From Alicycliphilus sp. UBA6560 (GTDB lineage: Bacteria > Pseudomonadota > Gammaproteobacteria > Burkholderiales > Burkholderiaceae_C): a stretch of 64,000 nucleotides of DNA. Positions within the stretch are counted from its first letter, which is position 1, and every line of letters starts with the position of its first letter. The notes beneath the pieces are model-generated. The model made no database searches and was not told where the DNA came from. It was given only the letters and a program-made list of their open reading frames with translations. This document shows, one piece after another, positions 34,099-43,100 of this stretch. Made by a program: the position numbers and the translations under genes. The stretch lies in the NCBI GenBank assembly GCA_002434305.1, contig DJJU01000013.1:310001-374000 (forward strand), in the 5' to 3' direction.

Positions 34099-35760
34099 TC
34101 AGTGGACCACCATCAGCGAGAACGGCCAGACATACGCCTGCAGCGTGACGTACAGACCCACCAGGCAGGCCAGTGCGATGGAGTGGAAGAACACGTAGCG
34201 CAGGATGTCGCCCTCGTGGTTGAACCAACGCGTGGCGGTGGAGGCCACCACGATGGACTGCGCATCGATCATCTTGCCCATCACGCCGCCCGAGCTGTTG
34301 GCCGCGCCCATCAGGTTGGGCGACAGATGCAGTTGCTCGGCCGCCACCTTCTGCATGCCACCGAACAGCACGTTCGAAGCCGTGTCCGAGCCCGTCAGTG
34401 CCACGCCCAGCCAGCCCATCAGGGTACCGAAAAATGGGTAGAGCACGCCGGTATTGGCGAAGGCCAGGCCCAGTGTGGTGTCGGTGCCGGAATAGCGCGT
34501 CAGCGTGCCCAGTGCCAGCATCAGCACGATGGTCAGCAGCGAATACTTCACCAGCCACACCGTGCGGAAGAAGGTGCGCACGATGGCAACGGGGTTGTAC
34601 TTCATGACCAGCGCGCTGACGATGGCCGACAGCAGGATGCCCGTGCCGGTGGCCGACAGCAGGTTCAGCGTGTAGACCGCGCCTTCCTTGGTGGGCTGGG
34701 TGACCACGGGCGGCACCTTCTCGATCATGTTGTGCAGGCCTTCCATGGGGAAGGCGGGTGCGAAGATGCCGTTCAGCCAGGCCTTGACCGAGGGCAGGCC
34801 CCAGATGAAGACGAACACCGACAGGATGACCCAGGGCGTCCAGGCGGCCACCAGGGCCTGCGTGCTGTGGTGCGTGACGGGCTTGGCCGGCTTGGCCTCG
34901 GCGGCGCTCACGTCGTGGCCGCGCAGCGAGGCCGAGGTCCAGACGGTCTTGGGCTTCCAGACGCGCAGGAAGGCCACCAGGCAGGCCATGGAGATGATGG
35001 CGGCGATGATGTCCACCAGCTCCGGGCCGATGAAGTTGGACACCAAGTACTGCGGGATGGCGAACGACACGCCCGTCACCAGGATGGCGGGCCAGATTTC
35101 CATCATGCCCTTGCGGCCGGCGAAGGCCCAGATCAGCCAGAAGGGCACCAGCAGCGAGAAAAACGGCAGCTGGCGGCCGATCATGGCCGTCACTTCCATC
35201 AGGTCGTAGCCGTGCACCTTGGCCAGCGTGATCACCGGGGTGCCCAGGGCGCCGAAGGCCACGGGCGCCGTGTTGGCGATCAGCGACAGGCCCGAGGCGG
35301 CCAGCGGCGAAAAGCCCAGGCCGATCAGGATGGCGGCCGTCACGGCTACCGGCGTGCCAAAGCCGGCCGCGCCTTCAAAGAACGCGCCGAAGCAAAACGC
35401 GATCAAGAGCAGCTGGATGCGCCGGTCCTCGGTGATGCCCGACAGCGAATCCTGCAGCACGGCGAAGCTGCCGTTTTGCTCGGTGAGCTGGTGCAAAAAG
35501 ATGATGTTCAGCACGATCCAGCCGATGGGCAGCAGGCCGGTGAAGCCGCCGAACAACGCCGCTCGGCCGGCCATGTCGGCCGGCATGCCGTAGGCAAAGA
35601 TGGCCACCAGGAGGGCTGCGATGAGGCCCATGCCGGCGGCGATGTGCGCCTTGATGTGGAAGAAGCCCAGCGCTGCGAGCATGACCACCACTGGCACGGC
35701 AGCCAGAGCGGTGGAGATGACCATATTGCCGAACGGGTCGTAGATTTGCTGCCAGGCCAT
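34099..35760 (-). CDS. lldP: L-lactate permease (LctP family)
   Basis: 553 residues from ATG 35760 (AAGG upstream); the open frame reaching 35943 is an extension. About 12-14 membrane helices. Family hallmarks are the N-terminal MAWQQIYDPFGN, GAFFEGAAGFGTPVAVTAAI, APVAFGALGTPV, and TGSDTASNVLFGGMQ, GAANSSGGVMGKMIDAQSI near the C-terminus. It imports lactate (and often glycolate) with protons across the inner membrane. No lactate dehydrogenase or LldR-type regulator is adjacent, so it is an isolated transporter gene. Gene symbol lctP is equally used. Confidence 0.93.
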   Translation of the reverse strand: MAWQQIYDPFGNMVISTALAAVPVVVMLAALGFFHIKAHIAAGMGLIAALLVAIFAYGMPADMAGRAALFGGFTGLLPIGWIVLNIIFLHQLTEQNGSFAVLQDSLSGITEDRRIQLLLIAFCFGAFFEGAAGFGTPVAVTAAILIGLGFSPLAASGLSLIANTAPVAFGALGTPVITLAKVHGYDLMEVTAMIGRQLPFFSLLVPFWLIWAFAGRKGMMEIWPAILVTGVSFAIPQYLVSNFIGPELVDIIAAIISMACLVAFLRVWKPKTVWTSASLRGHDVSAAEAKPAKPVTHHSTQALVAAWTPWVILSVFVFIWGLPSVKAWLNGIFAPAFPMEGLHNMIEKVPPVVTQPTKEGAVYTLNLLSATGTGILLSAIVSALVMKYNPVAIVRTFFRTVWLVKYSLLTIVLMLALGTLTRYSGTDTTLGLAFANTGVLYPFFGTLMGWLGVALTGSDTASNVLFGGMQKVAAEQLHLSPNLMGAANSSGGVMGKMIDAQSIVVASTATRWFNHEGDILRYVFFHSIALACLVGLYVTLQAYVWPFSLMVVH

Positions 35761-35992
35761 AGACCTTGTCCCCTGTCGTTGTGCGGATGAAGCGGAACCA
35801 AAAAAAGCGCGCAACGCACCGCCGGCATGGCCGGCCGCCCGTCTGCGCGCGGGTTGAGACTCTAGGGAGCTGGCGGTGGCGCAGCGTGAAAATTGCTGCG
35901 TCCACCGCTGAAGCATTTTCATGCCCGCCGGGGCGCAGCGCACGTTGCGGTTTTTACTACCCCAGGCGCCTCTGGCCCGAGGGTGGCGGGGT

Positions 35993-37117
35993 TCAGCCCG
36001 GCGGATCGGTCGCGGCGATCACGCCGCCGCCCAGGCACACCGGGCCGTCATACAGCACGGCCGACTGGCCCGGCGTGACGGCCCACTGCGCCTGCGCAAA
36101 GTGCAGCGCAAAGCCCTGCGCGTCCGCCTGCTGCACGCTGCAGGCGGCGTCGGCCTGGCGGTAGCGCGTCTTGGCCGCGCAGGCGCCGGCCGGGGGCGGG
36201 TGGCCGGCAATCCAGCTGGCGTCCTGGGCCAGCAGGCGGTGCGACAGCAGCCACGGGTGGTCGTGGCCCTGCACCACGCGCAGAGTGTTGGTGTCCAGCT
36301 CCTTGCGGGCGACGAACCAGGGTGCGTGCTCGCCGCCGCCGCGCTGCGCGCCTTTTTCCTTCACCCCGCCGATCCCCAGGCCCTGGCGCTGGCCCAGGGT
36401 GTAGAAGGACAGGCCCACGTGGCGGCCCAGCTTGCGGCCCCGGTCGTCCAGGATGGGACCGGGCGCATGGCTGATGTAGCGGTTCAGGAATTCGCGGAAC
36501 GGCCGCTCGCCGATGAAGCAGATGCCGGTGGAGTCCTTCTTTTTCGCGTTGGGCAGGCCGATTTCCTCGGCGATGCGGCGCACCTCGCTCTTGTGCAGCT
36601 CGCCCACGGGGAACAGCGTGCGTGCCAGCTGGGCCTGGTTCAGCCGGTGCAAAAAATAGCTCTGGTCTTTGGACGGGTCCAGCCCCTTGAGCAGCTCGTG
36701 CAGGCCGGTGGAGGGATTCAGGCGCACGCGGGCGTAGTGGCCGGTGGCGATCTTCTCGGCCCCTAGACGCATTGCGTGGTCCAGGAAGGCCTTGAACTTG
36801 ATCTCGGCGTTGCACAGCACGTCCGGGTTGGGCGTGCGCCCGGCCTGGTATTCGCGCAGGAACTCCGCAAACACCCGGTCCTTGTACTCGGCGGCGAAGT
36901 TCACGTGCTCGATCTCGATGCCCAGCACGTCGGCCACGCTGGCGGCGTCCAGGAAGTCCTGACGCGACGAGCAGTATTCGCTGTCGTCGTCATCCTCCCA
37001 GTTCTTCATGAAGATGGCGACCACCTCGTGGCCCTGGGCTTTCAGCAGATGGGCCGTGACGGCCGAATCCACCCCGCCCGACAGGCCCACCACCACACGC
37101 TGCTTGCTGCTCGACAT
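35993..37117 (-). CDS. mnmA: tRNA-specific 2-thiouridylase
   Basis: 374 residues. N-terminal PP-loop VVVGLSGGVDSAVTAHLLK, the first catalytic Cys in TPNPDVLCNAEIKF, ATGHYAR, KDQSYFLHRL, and the second catalytic Cys in KKDSTGICFIGERPF. It adds sulfur to U34 of tRNA-Glu, Gln and Lys using sulfur relayed by the Tus system. The length is typical. It starts 46 bp after the Nudix gene and the two are probably cotranscribed, an arrangement seen in many proteobacteria. Confidence 0.97.
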   Translation of the reverse strand: MSSSKQRVVVGLSGGVDSAVTAHLLKAQGHEVVAIFMKNWEDDDDSEYCSSRQDFLDAASVADVLGIEIEHVNFAAEYKDRVFAEFLREYQAGRTPNPDVLCNAEIKFKAFLDHAMRLGAEKIATGHYARVRLNPSTGLHELLKGLDPSKDQSYFLHRLNQAQLARTLFPVGELHKSEVRRIAEEIGLPNAKKKDSTGICFIGERPFREFLNRYISHAPGPILDDRGRKLGRHVGLSFYTLGQRQGLGIGGVKEKGAQRGGGEHAPWFVARKELDTNTLRVVQGHDHPWLLSHRLLAQDASWIAGHPPPAGACAAKTRYRQADAACSVQQADAQGFALHFAQAQWAVTPGQSAVLYDGPVCLGGGVIAATDPPG

Positions 37118-37163
37118 AGGGGCGGGATTATCCCGCCGCCCCTAAACCCGCGTGCGCGCCCGG

Positions 37164-37667
37164 TCAGGAGGCGTGCGCGGCCACGTCGCCCACCTGCAGC
37201 ACGGAGGGGTCGGTGTGCACCAGCGACAGCGGGTGGCGCTGGCCGTCCAGGTAGTCCTGCAGCGTGCGCAGCACCAGCGGGCTCCTGTGGCGCTCGGGGC
37301 AGGCGCGGATCTCGTCGGCCGTCATCCACACCGTGCGCACGATGCCCTCGTCCAGCGCGCGCCAGGCATGGTGTGCACCCAGGCGGCCGGCGAAGGCGAA
37401 GCGCATGTAGGTCAGGTCGTCGCCGGTGCGCGTCTTGACGAAGCGGTTGAGGTACACGCCGATCAGCGCCTCGGGCACGAAGTCGTGCGCCGTCTCCTCC
37501 AGCACCTCGCGCGCGCAGGCCTCCTGGGGCGACTCGCCCGGGTCCAGGTGGCCGGCCGGGTTGTTCAGCTTCAGTCCGTCGGTCGTGTTCTCCTCGACCA
37601 GCAGGAAGCGGCCGCCCTGCTCGATGACGGCGGCCACGGTGACGTTGGGTTTCCAGCGGTGGGGCAT
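37164..37667 (-). CDS. NudJ-like Nudix hydrolase
   Basis: 167 residues. Complete Nudix box: Gly of GHLDPGESPQEACAREVLEE with TAHD following, i.e. GX5EX7REUXEEXXX. The N-terminus WKPNVTVAAVIEQGGRFLLV and the YLNRFVKTRTGDDLTYMRFAF segment resemble NudJ phosphatases, which act on HMP-pyrophosphate and nucleoside di/triphosphates. It is immediately upstream of mnmA on the same strand, the position NudJ occupies in enterobacteria. The substrate is inferred only. Confidence 0.88.
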   Translation of the reverse strand: MPHRWKPNVTVAAVIEQGGRFLLVEENTTDGLKLNNPAGHLDPGESPQEACAREVLEETAHDFVPEALIGVYLNRFVKTRTGDDLTYMRFAFAGRLGAHHAWRALDEGIVRTVWMTADEIRACPERHRSPLVLRTLQDYLDGQRHPLSLVHTDPSVLQVGDVAAHAS

Positions 37668-37749
37668 GATGGGCCGATTATCGCCAGCCGGTGTGCTGCC
37701 TGCGCTGCGTCAAGCCCGGACGGGGGGACCTCTGGATAATGTCGCTCCC

Positions 37750-38151
37750 ATGCTGGAGCGCATCCGCCACCACCGACGCCTGGGCACCGTGGTGCTCATG
37801 CTGGTGGCGCTCGCCTGGCTGGTGGCGCTGCTGGCCGGCGCGCAGGTGCGTCAGGCGCTTTCTGCGTCGCACATCGACCCCCTGCACGAGGTGTGCTCGG
37901 CCGCGCCGCAGCACGGCGGCCTGGCGGGCGCACCGCAGCCCGCCCCCGGCGCACACGACAACCACCACGCCGATCCGCAATGCCTGCTGTGCCTGGCCCT
38001 GGGCACGCCGCCGGCCCTGGTGCTGGCGGCCTTGCGCCCGCCGGCGCCGCAGACCCTCCGGGTGCCCACCGGCCGCATGGCGAAGACGCCGGCCTGGCGC
38101 GCCCAGGCGCCCCTGCCCGCGCGCGGGCCCCCGCCTGCCTTCCACGCCTGA
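37750..38151 (+). CDS. DUF2946-like small membrane/secreted protein
   Basis: 133 residues from ATG 37750. One N-terminal hydrophobic helix (GTVVLMLVALAWLVALLAGA), then a His/Cys-rich centre: HIDPLHEVCSAAPQHGG, HDNHHADPQCLLCLALG. This is the DUF2946 pattern; the CxxC and clustered His suggest a metal (copper) role. The tail is Pro/Arg-rich. It precedes a TonB-dependent copper receptor by 122 bp, supporting a copper connection. GATAAT at 37735-37740 lies only about 10 bp upstream of the ATG and no ribosome site is seen, so a leaderless message is possible. Confidence 0.72.
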   Translation: MLERIRHHRRLGTVVLMLVALAWLVALLAGAQVRQALSASHIDPLHEVCSAAPQHGGLAGAPQPAPGAHDNHHADPQCLLCLALGTPPALVLAALRPPAPQTLRVPTGRMAKTPAWRAQAPLPARGPPPAFHA

Positions 38152-38273
38152 CCGACGCGGCCGCGCCGGGCCTGCCCCGGCCGCGCCGCCTGCCTTCTTT
38201 TGTGCCCGTGTCCCGCCAGCCCGCGCTTTTGGCCTGGCGGCGCGGGCGTGGTTGCCGCATCCCTTTTCCTGCC

Positions 38274-40418
38274 ATGACTGCACACCTTATCCCCGCGCCT
38301 GCTCTGCACGGCGCTGTCCTGCCGACCCGCCCGGTCAGCGCCCCTCTTCTTTACGCCCCCACCGCCTGCGCTCTGGCCTGCGCGCTGCTGGCGGCCGGCC
38401 CCGCGCGGGCGGACGATGTCGACCCGGCCGACGCCGCGGGTGCGCTGCGCCCCGTGGTCGTTACCGCCGTGCACGAGCATTCGCCCGCGCAGATCGTGGC
38501 CGACCCCAAGCAGCCGCGCCAACCCATGCCGGCCAGCGACGCGGCCGACTACCTCAAGACCATCCCGGGCTTCAGCGCCATCCGCAGCGGCGGCTCCAAC
38601 AGCGACCCGGTGCTGCGCGGCCAGTTCGGCTCGCGCCTGCCGCTGCTGACCGACGGCGCGCAGCTGTTGGGCGCGTGCCCGGCGCGCATGGACTCGCCCA
38701 GCTCCTACATCTCGCCGGAAACCTTCGATGCGCTGATCGTGACCAAGGGCCCGCAGACCGTGCTGTGGGGCCCGGGCGCGTCGGCCGGCGTAGTGCGCTT
38801 CGAGCGCGAGCGCCCCGACTTCACCGAGCCGGGCGTGCGCTTTGCCGCCAGCGCCCTGGCCGCCAGCGCCGGGCGCAACGACCAGACGGCCGACTTCACC
38901 GCCGGCAACGCCCAGGTCTACGTGCGCGCGACGGCCAACCGCTCGCACGGGCACGACTACCGGGACGGCGATGGCCGGCAGGTGCCCTCGGCCTGGGACA
39001 AGTGGAACACCGACGTGGCCCTGGGCTGGACGCCCGGTGCCGATACGCTGCTGGAGCTGAGCGCCGGCGCCGGCGACGGCGAGGCGCGCTACGGCGGGCG
39101 CGGCATGGACGGCACCCAGTTCCGCCGCGACACCTGGGGCCTGCGCCTGGAGCAGCGCAACCTGGCGCCCTGGCTGTCCAAGCTGGAGGCGCAGGTGCAG
39201 CGCAACCGGGCCGACCACGTCATGGACAACTTCACGCTGCGCCGCTTTAGCCCCGGCGGCGGCATGTACATGCCCATGGCCAGCAACGTGCTGCGCGAGA
39301 CCACCAGCGCCCGCGTGGCCGCCACGCTGCAGTGGCAGCCCGACTGGCAGGTCGTCCTCGGCCTGGATGCGTTGCACAGCCCGCACGCCCAGCGCAGCGG
39401 CACGCCCACCCGGCCTTACCGCGACCAGCCTTGGCGGCGCGACGCGCGCTTCGAGAACCTGGGCGTGTTCGCCGAAGGCACCTGGCAGGCGCGCCCGGAC
39501 ACGCGCTGGGTCGGCGGCCTGCGCCTGGACCGCGCCCAGGCCTGGCGCTATCCCGCCCCGGAAGGCGGCATGGGCGGTGGAATGGGTGGCATGGGCGGCA
39601 TGGGCAGCGCCGCCATGTCCGCGCCCGCCGATGACCACCGCCTGCACCGCGCCCTGCCCAGCGGTTTCGTGCGCTGGGAGCGCACGCTGGACGCGGGCGC
39701 CTCGGTGCACGCTGGCCTGGGCCACGTGCAGCGCTTTCCCGACTACTGGGAGCTCATTTCCCCGGGCAACAGCGCCGCCGGTAGCGGCAACGCCTTTGCC
39801 ACGCTGCGCCCGGAAAAGACCACGCAGCTGGACGTGGGCGCGCGCTGGCAGGACGCGCAGTGGCAGCTCTGGAGCTCGGCCTACGCCGGCGTGGTGCGCG
39901 ACTACATCCTGTTCGACTACGACGCCATGCGCTCGGCGGTGCGCAACGTCCGCGCACGCGTGGCCGGCGTGGAGCTGGGCGCCAGCCGCCGCCTGGGGCC
40001 CCAGTGGACGGCGCAGGGCACGCTGGCCTACGCCTGGGGCCGCAACGCCAGCGACGGCCGCCCGCTGCCGCAGATGCCGCCGCTGGAGGCGCGCCTGGGC
40101 CTGGAGTGGGCGCAGGGCGCCTGGAGCGCCGGCGGCCTGTGGCGCCTGGTGGCCGCGCAGCGGCGCATCGCGCCGGGCCAGGGCAACGTGGTCGGCCGCG
40201 ACCTGGGCGCCAGCGGCGGCTTTGGCGTGCTGTCGCTGCACGCCGGCTGGCGGGCCAACGGCCAGCTGCAGCTGGCGGCCGGCGTGGACAACCTGCTGGA
40301 CAAGACCTATGCCGAGCACCTGAACCTGGCGGGCAACGCCGGCTTCGGCTACCCCGGCGGCACGCGCCTGAACGAGCCCGGCCGCACCCTGTGGCTGCGG
40401 GCGGACGTGCGGTTCTGA
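38274..40418 (+). CDS. TonB-dependent copper receptor (OprC/NosA type)
   Basis: 714 residues. Signal peptide ending GPARADD. The plug domain holds SDAADYLKTIPGFSAIRSGG, RGQFGSRLPLLTDGAQLLGA and the family-diagnostic CPARMDSPSSYISPE. The 22-strand barrel ends with the aromatic LWLRADVRF. TonB-box-like LRPVVVTAVHE sits near residue 65. Proteins of this type bind copper at the outer membrane. A Met/Gly-rich loop at about residues 430-450 (GGMGGGMGGMGGMGSAAMS) adds at least five Met residues to an extracellular loop and could coordinate Cu(I). DUF2946-like protein upstream fits a copper locus. Confidence 0.9.
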   Translation: MTAHLIPAPALHGAVLPTRPVSAPLLYAPTACALACALLAAGPARADDVDPADAAGALRPVVVTAVHEHSPAQIVADPKQPRQPMPASDAADYLKTIPGFSAIRSGGSNSDPVLRGQFGSRLPLLTDGAQLLGACPARMDSPSSYISPETFDALIVTKGPQTVLWGPGASAGVVRFERERPDFTEPGVRFAASALAASAGRNDQTADFTAGNAQVYVRATANRSHGHDYRDGDGRQVPSAWDKWNTDVALGWTPGADTLLELSAGAGDGEARYGGRGMDGTQFRRDTWGLRLEQRNLAPWLSKLEAQVQRNRADHVMDNFTLRRFSPGGGMYMPMASNVLRETTSARVAATLQWQPDWQVVLGLDALHSPHAQRSGTPTRPYRDQPWRRDARFENLGVFAEGTWQARPDTRWVGGLRLDRAQAWRYPAPEGGMGGGMGGMGGMGSAAMSAPADDHRLHRALPSGFVRWERTLDAGASVHAGLGHVQRFPDYWELISPGNSAAGSGNAFATLRPEKTTQLDVGARWQDAQWQLWSSAYAGVVRDYILFDYDAMRSAVRNVRARVAGVELGASRRLGPQWTAQGTLAYAWGRNASDGRPLPQMPPLEARLGLEWAQGAWSAGGLWRLVAAQRRIAPGQGNVVGRDLGASGGFGVLSLHAGWRANGQLQLAAGVDNLLDKTYAEHLNLAGNAGFGYPGGTRLNEPGRTLWLRADVRF

Positions 40419-40437
40419 CACCGCCAGTGCGCCAGCG

Positions 40438-40490
40438 CTATCACAATGATAGCTGCTGGCGCATGTCACGCCTGGGTTGCAGGCAAAAAA
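40438..40490 (+). repeat. Dispersed repeat, copy 8, intergenic
   Basis: Reads CTATCACAATGATAGCTGCT then GGCGCATG...GGGTTGCAGGCAAAAA. Forms an inverted pair with copy 9 between the convergent copper-receptor and GNAT genes. Confidence 0.7.
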
Positions 40491-40493
40491 TAA

Positions 40494-40535
40494 CCTGAAA
40501 TCGGCTGCTGATCAGCGCTGCCAGCTATGAAATGC
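40494..40535 (-). repeat. Dispersed repeat, copy 9, forming the GNAT gene end
   Basis: Minus strand reads CTGCATTTCATAGCTGGCAG then CGCTGATCAGC. The last codons (CIS) and the TAG stop of the GNAT gene lie within it. Confidence 0.7.
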
Positions 40536-41037
40536 AGAGCGTTCGGGCCAGGTAGGACGCTCCGGCGCCATAGCTGGCCAGGTGCGCGCGCTGGGCCGCG
40601 GCGGGCACGGGGTGGGCGGCATAGCCGTGGCGCGCCCAGTAGCCCTGCGAGCCCTGCACCGACACCAGCGCCGTGTGCCGCAGCCCTTCGGCGCGCGCTT
40701 GTGCCAGCGCCTGCGCCAGCAGCCCGCCCGACAGCCCCTGCCCGGCGCACTGGGGCAGCACGGCCATGTCGTGCAGGTACAGCGTGTCCGGCGCGGCGTG
40801 CGGCTGGAAGTCGCCGTGCAGCGGCGTGACGTGCCCCAGTCGCGAGGCATAGGCCACCAGATAGGCGGCCACGCGGCCGCCGCGCTCCAGCACCAGCGAG
40901 CGGTGGGCCGGGCTGGCCAGTCGGCGCGCAAACACCTCGGCACCCTCGACGAAGGCAGCGCCGTAGCAGGCCTGCTGCACCGCCAGCAGCCCGGGCAGGT
41001 CGCGCGCCTGCAGTGGGCGCGGGGCGCCGGCCGTCAC
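40525..41037 (-). CDS. GNAT-family N-acetyltransferase
   Basis: 170 residues from GTG 41037, chosen because it overlaps the riboflavin synthase stop (GTGA) and gives the usual GNAT length; the open frame further upstream crosses other genes. Motif A is YLHDMAVLPQCAGQGLSGGL with LAQALAQARAEG, the acetyl-CoA pyrophosphate-binding loop and helix. The YWARHGYAAH segment is the C-terminal motif B. Substrate unknown. The 3' end (stop codon TAG and last residues) derives from a dispersed repeat, so the original C-terminus may have been altered. Confidence 0.82.
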   Translation of the reverse strand: MTAGAPRPLQARDLPGLLAVQQACYGAAFVEGAEVFARRLASPAHRSLVLERGGRVAAYLVAYASRLGHVTPLHGDFQPHAAPDTLYLHDMAVLPQCAGQGLSGGLLAQALAQARAEGLRHTALVSVQGSQGYWARHGYAAHPVPAAAQRAHLASYGAGASYLARTLCIS

Positions 41038-41738
41038 CGCGGCAGTCCGGGCCGCGGCAGGTAATCGTCCAGCGACTGGCCGCGCTCGGCCAGCAGCGCC
41101 TGCAGCACCGGCGCCAGCTGGCCGAGGCTCTCGTGCACGGCCTCGCGCACGGTGTCCACGACCACCTGGGTGCTGCGCTCGATCTCGATGTTCAGGCTGT
41201 CGCCCGCGCGCTTGCCCTCGAACACCGTGGCGCGGCGCGTCTCGGGGATCAGCCAGACCTCGAACCAGCCGGCGGCGCGGTCCACCTCGGCCACCGTCAG
41301 GCTGGCGCCGTGGATGGCGATGTAGCCCTTGGCGAAGATGTAGCGGCGGTGCGACTCGGGCACGGCCACGCGCCAGACCAGGTTGTTGTCGAACTCGCGC
41401 ACGCTGTCCAGCCGCGCGGTGAAGTCGATGTGGCCCGACAGCGGATGCCCGCCGATCTCCGCGCCCTCCTTGGCCGCGCGCTCGACGTTCACCCGGTCGC
41501 CCTGAGCGTACTGGCCCAGCGTGGTGATGTTCAGGCTTTGCTGCATTACGTCGAAGCGCGCCTGCGTGGGCGAGACCAGCTCGGTCACCGTCAGGCACAC
41601 GCCATCGACCGACACGCTGGCGCCTATGGCCAAATCCTGGCAGAAGCCTTCGGGGAATTCGAGGGTGAAGGTGCGCAGGCCGGCGCGGTCGTGGATGGCG
41701 GCGATGCCCGCCGTGGCCTGGACGATGCCTGTGAACAT
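41034..41738 (-). CDS. ribE: Riboflavin synthase, alpha subunit
   Basis: 234 residues from ATG 41738. Two tandem lumazine-binding domains: MFTGIVQATAGIAAIHD ... SVSVDGVCLTVTEL, and GHPLSGHIDFTARLDSV ... YIAIHGASLTVAEV. The duplicated (V/I)DGxSLTV-like motifs are diagnostic. It dismutates two 6,7-dimethyl-8-ribityllumazine to riboflavin. No FMN riboswitch can fit in the 107-bp upstream region, which is shared with a divergent gene. The gene is translationally coupled to the downstream GNAT gene (GTGA overlap). Symbols ribC and ribE are both used for this enzyme. Confidence 0.96.
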   Translation of the reverse strand: MFTGIVQATAGIAAIHDRAGLRTFTLEFPEGFCQDLAIGASVSVDGVCLTVTELVSPTQARFDVMQQSLNITTLGQYAQGDRVNVERAAKEGAEIGGHPLSGHIDFTARLDSVREFDNNLVWRVAVPESHRRYIFAKGYIAIHGASLTVAEVDRAAGWFEVWLIPETRRATVFEGKRAGDSLNIEIERSTQVVVDTVREAVHESLGQLAPVLQALLAERGQSLDDYLPRPGLPR

Positions 41739-41845
41739 GCTGGATGCAGGGCCGTGGATGCAGGGCCGGCGATTGTGCCACCCGGGTGCCGGCGCAGGGG
41801 CCACGGGGGACAATGCCGCGCTCCGCCTGCCCCGCGCCCGCTCCG

Positions 41846-43015
41846 ATGACCGCCCCCGATCCGTCCGAACCCTCTGCCGCCGGCGCCCTGGCGCGCCTGC
41901 AGGCCGCCCACCCCGACGCGCAGCGTTTGAACGCCGCGCAGCAAAAGTTCAACCGCCTGCTGGAGCGGGTGAACGGCCTGGAGCGTCTGTTGGAAGGCCT
42001 GCAGCAGCAGGCCGACCAGCTGCGCGCCCCGCACCTGCAGCGCATGGACGCGCTGCAGCGGCGCGTGGCACAGGCGCAGCAGGCGATGGCGTTCCTCCTG
42101 CACGAGCGCCTGCAGCAGGACCAGGACGGCCTAGCGCCGGCCCTGCAGCGCACGGCGCGCGAGTGCCTGCGCGGCCTGCTGCGCGCGGCCCCGGCGCCGG
42201 CGGACCCGGCCCGGGCCGCGCATTGGCAGCAGCTGCAGCGCCAGCACCTGCCGCCGCAGCCCGAGCCGGGGCTGGAGCGTGGCGAGATCGAGGCACTGCT
42301 GCAGCACGTCGAAGAGCTGACCGGCCAGCGGCCCGAGCTGCCCGACCTGGCCGGCATCCGCACGGCCGAGCAGCTGCTGGCCGCCCTGTTGCGCCAGGAC
42401 CAGCAGCGGCGCCAGGCCGCCGCCGAGCGCCGGGCCGAGCGCCGCGCGCGGCGCAAGCTCACGCCGCGCCAGGCGCAGGAGCAGGCCCAGGCGCAGGACG
42501 CGCGCGCCGCGCAGCGCACCATCTACCGGCAGCTTGCCAGCGCCCTGCACCCCGACCGCGAGGGCGACCCGGCCCAGCGCGAGCGCAAGCAGGCGCTGAT
42601 GAGCCAGGCCAACACTGCCCACGAGCGCGGCGACCTGCTGGCCCTGCTGCGCCTGCAGCTGGCCGCCGAGCAGGTGGATGGCGCCGCCATCGCCCGCCTG
42701 GGCGACGAGCGCCTGGCCTCCTTGTCGCTGCTGCTGCAGCGCCAGGTGGGCATGCTGGACAAGGCGCTGGCCCAGGCCGAGGCGCGCCTGGCGCACGAGC
42801 TGGGCGTGCAAGTGTCCGCGCGCCAGGCGCCCGAGGTGTTGGCCGCGCAGCTGCAGACGCGCCAGCAGCAGCTGCAGGATGCGGCCGAGACGCTGGAGCG
42901 CGACCTGCAGCGCGTGCAGGACGAGGCCGGGCTCAGGCGTTGGCTGCGCGGGCAGGCGCAGGCGCACAAGGGGCCGCCGGGCGTCGTGGGAAGGCCCGCC
43001 GGGCTGTTCGAATGA
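41846..43015 (+). CDS. Coiled-coil protein with J-domain-like HPD motif
   Basis: 389 residues. Residues ~10-120 and ~285-375 are long Gln/Ala/Arg-rich coiled coils. In the centre (about residues 220-270) is RTIYRQLASALHPDREGDPA followed by KQALMSQANTAHERGDLL. This is the helix II-HPD-helix III layout of a J domain (Hsp70 co-chaperone), with the HPD tripeptide intact. Helix I is less clear and the position in mid-protein is atypical for DnaJ. Likely a cytosolic J-like co-chaperone; the client is unknown. It diverges from ribE and stands alone. No signal peptide or membrane segment is seen. Confidence 0.72.
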   Translation: MTAPDPSEPSAAGALARLQAAHPDAQRLNAAQQKFNRLLERVNGLERLLEGLQQQADQLRAPHLQRMDALQRRVAQAQQAMAFLLHERLQQDQDGLAPALQRTARECLRGLLRAAPAPADPARAAHWQQLQRQHLPPQPEPGLERGEIEALLQHVEELTGQRPELPDLAGIRTAEQLLAALLRQDQQRRQAAAERRAERRARRKLTPRQAQEQAQAQDARAAQRTIYRQLASALHPDREGDPAQRERKQALMSQANTAHERGDLLALLRLQLAAEQVDGAAIARLGDERLASLSLLLQRQVGMLDKALAQAEARLAHELGVQVSARQAPEVLAAQLQTRQQQLQDAAETLERDLQRVQDEAGLRRWLRGQAQAHKGPPGVVGRPAGLFE

Positions 43016-43039
43016 TTGTGGGTCAAACCGGGCGTCGGA

Positions 43040-43080
43040 CCTTGCTGGACAAGCGCGGACCGCTATCAAATTAGATGAAT
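43040..43080 (-). repeat. Dispersed repeat, copy 10, intergenic
   Basis: Minus strand gives TCTAATTTGATAGCGGTCCG, then CGCTTGTCCAGCAAG. It lies between two convergent genes and is partially decayed. Confidence 0.6.
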
Positions 43081-43100
43081 CGGGTGGCTTGCTGCGCGGC

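Noticed and set aside
37851..40469. 872-codon minus-strand frame over the copper receptor
   Set aside because: Composition is His/Gln/Arg/Gly-rich shadow text with no domain; the plus strand encodes a complete TonB-dependent receptor.
41739..41845. FMN riboswitch ahead of riboflavin synthase
   Set aside because: The gap is about 107 bp, shared with a divergent gene, and lacks the conserved RFN-element pattern.
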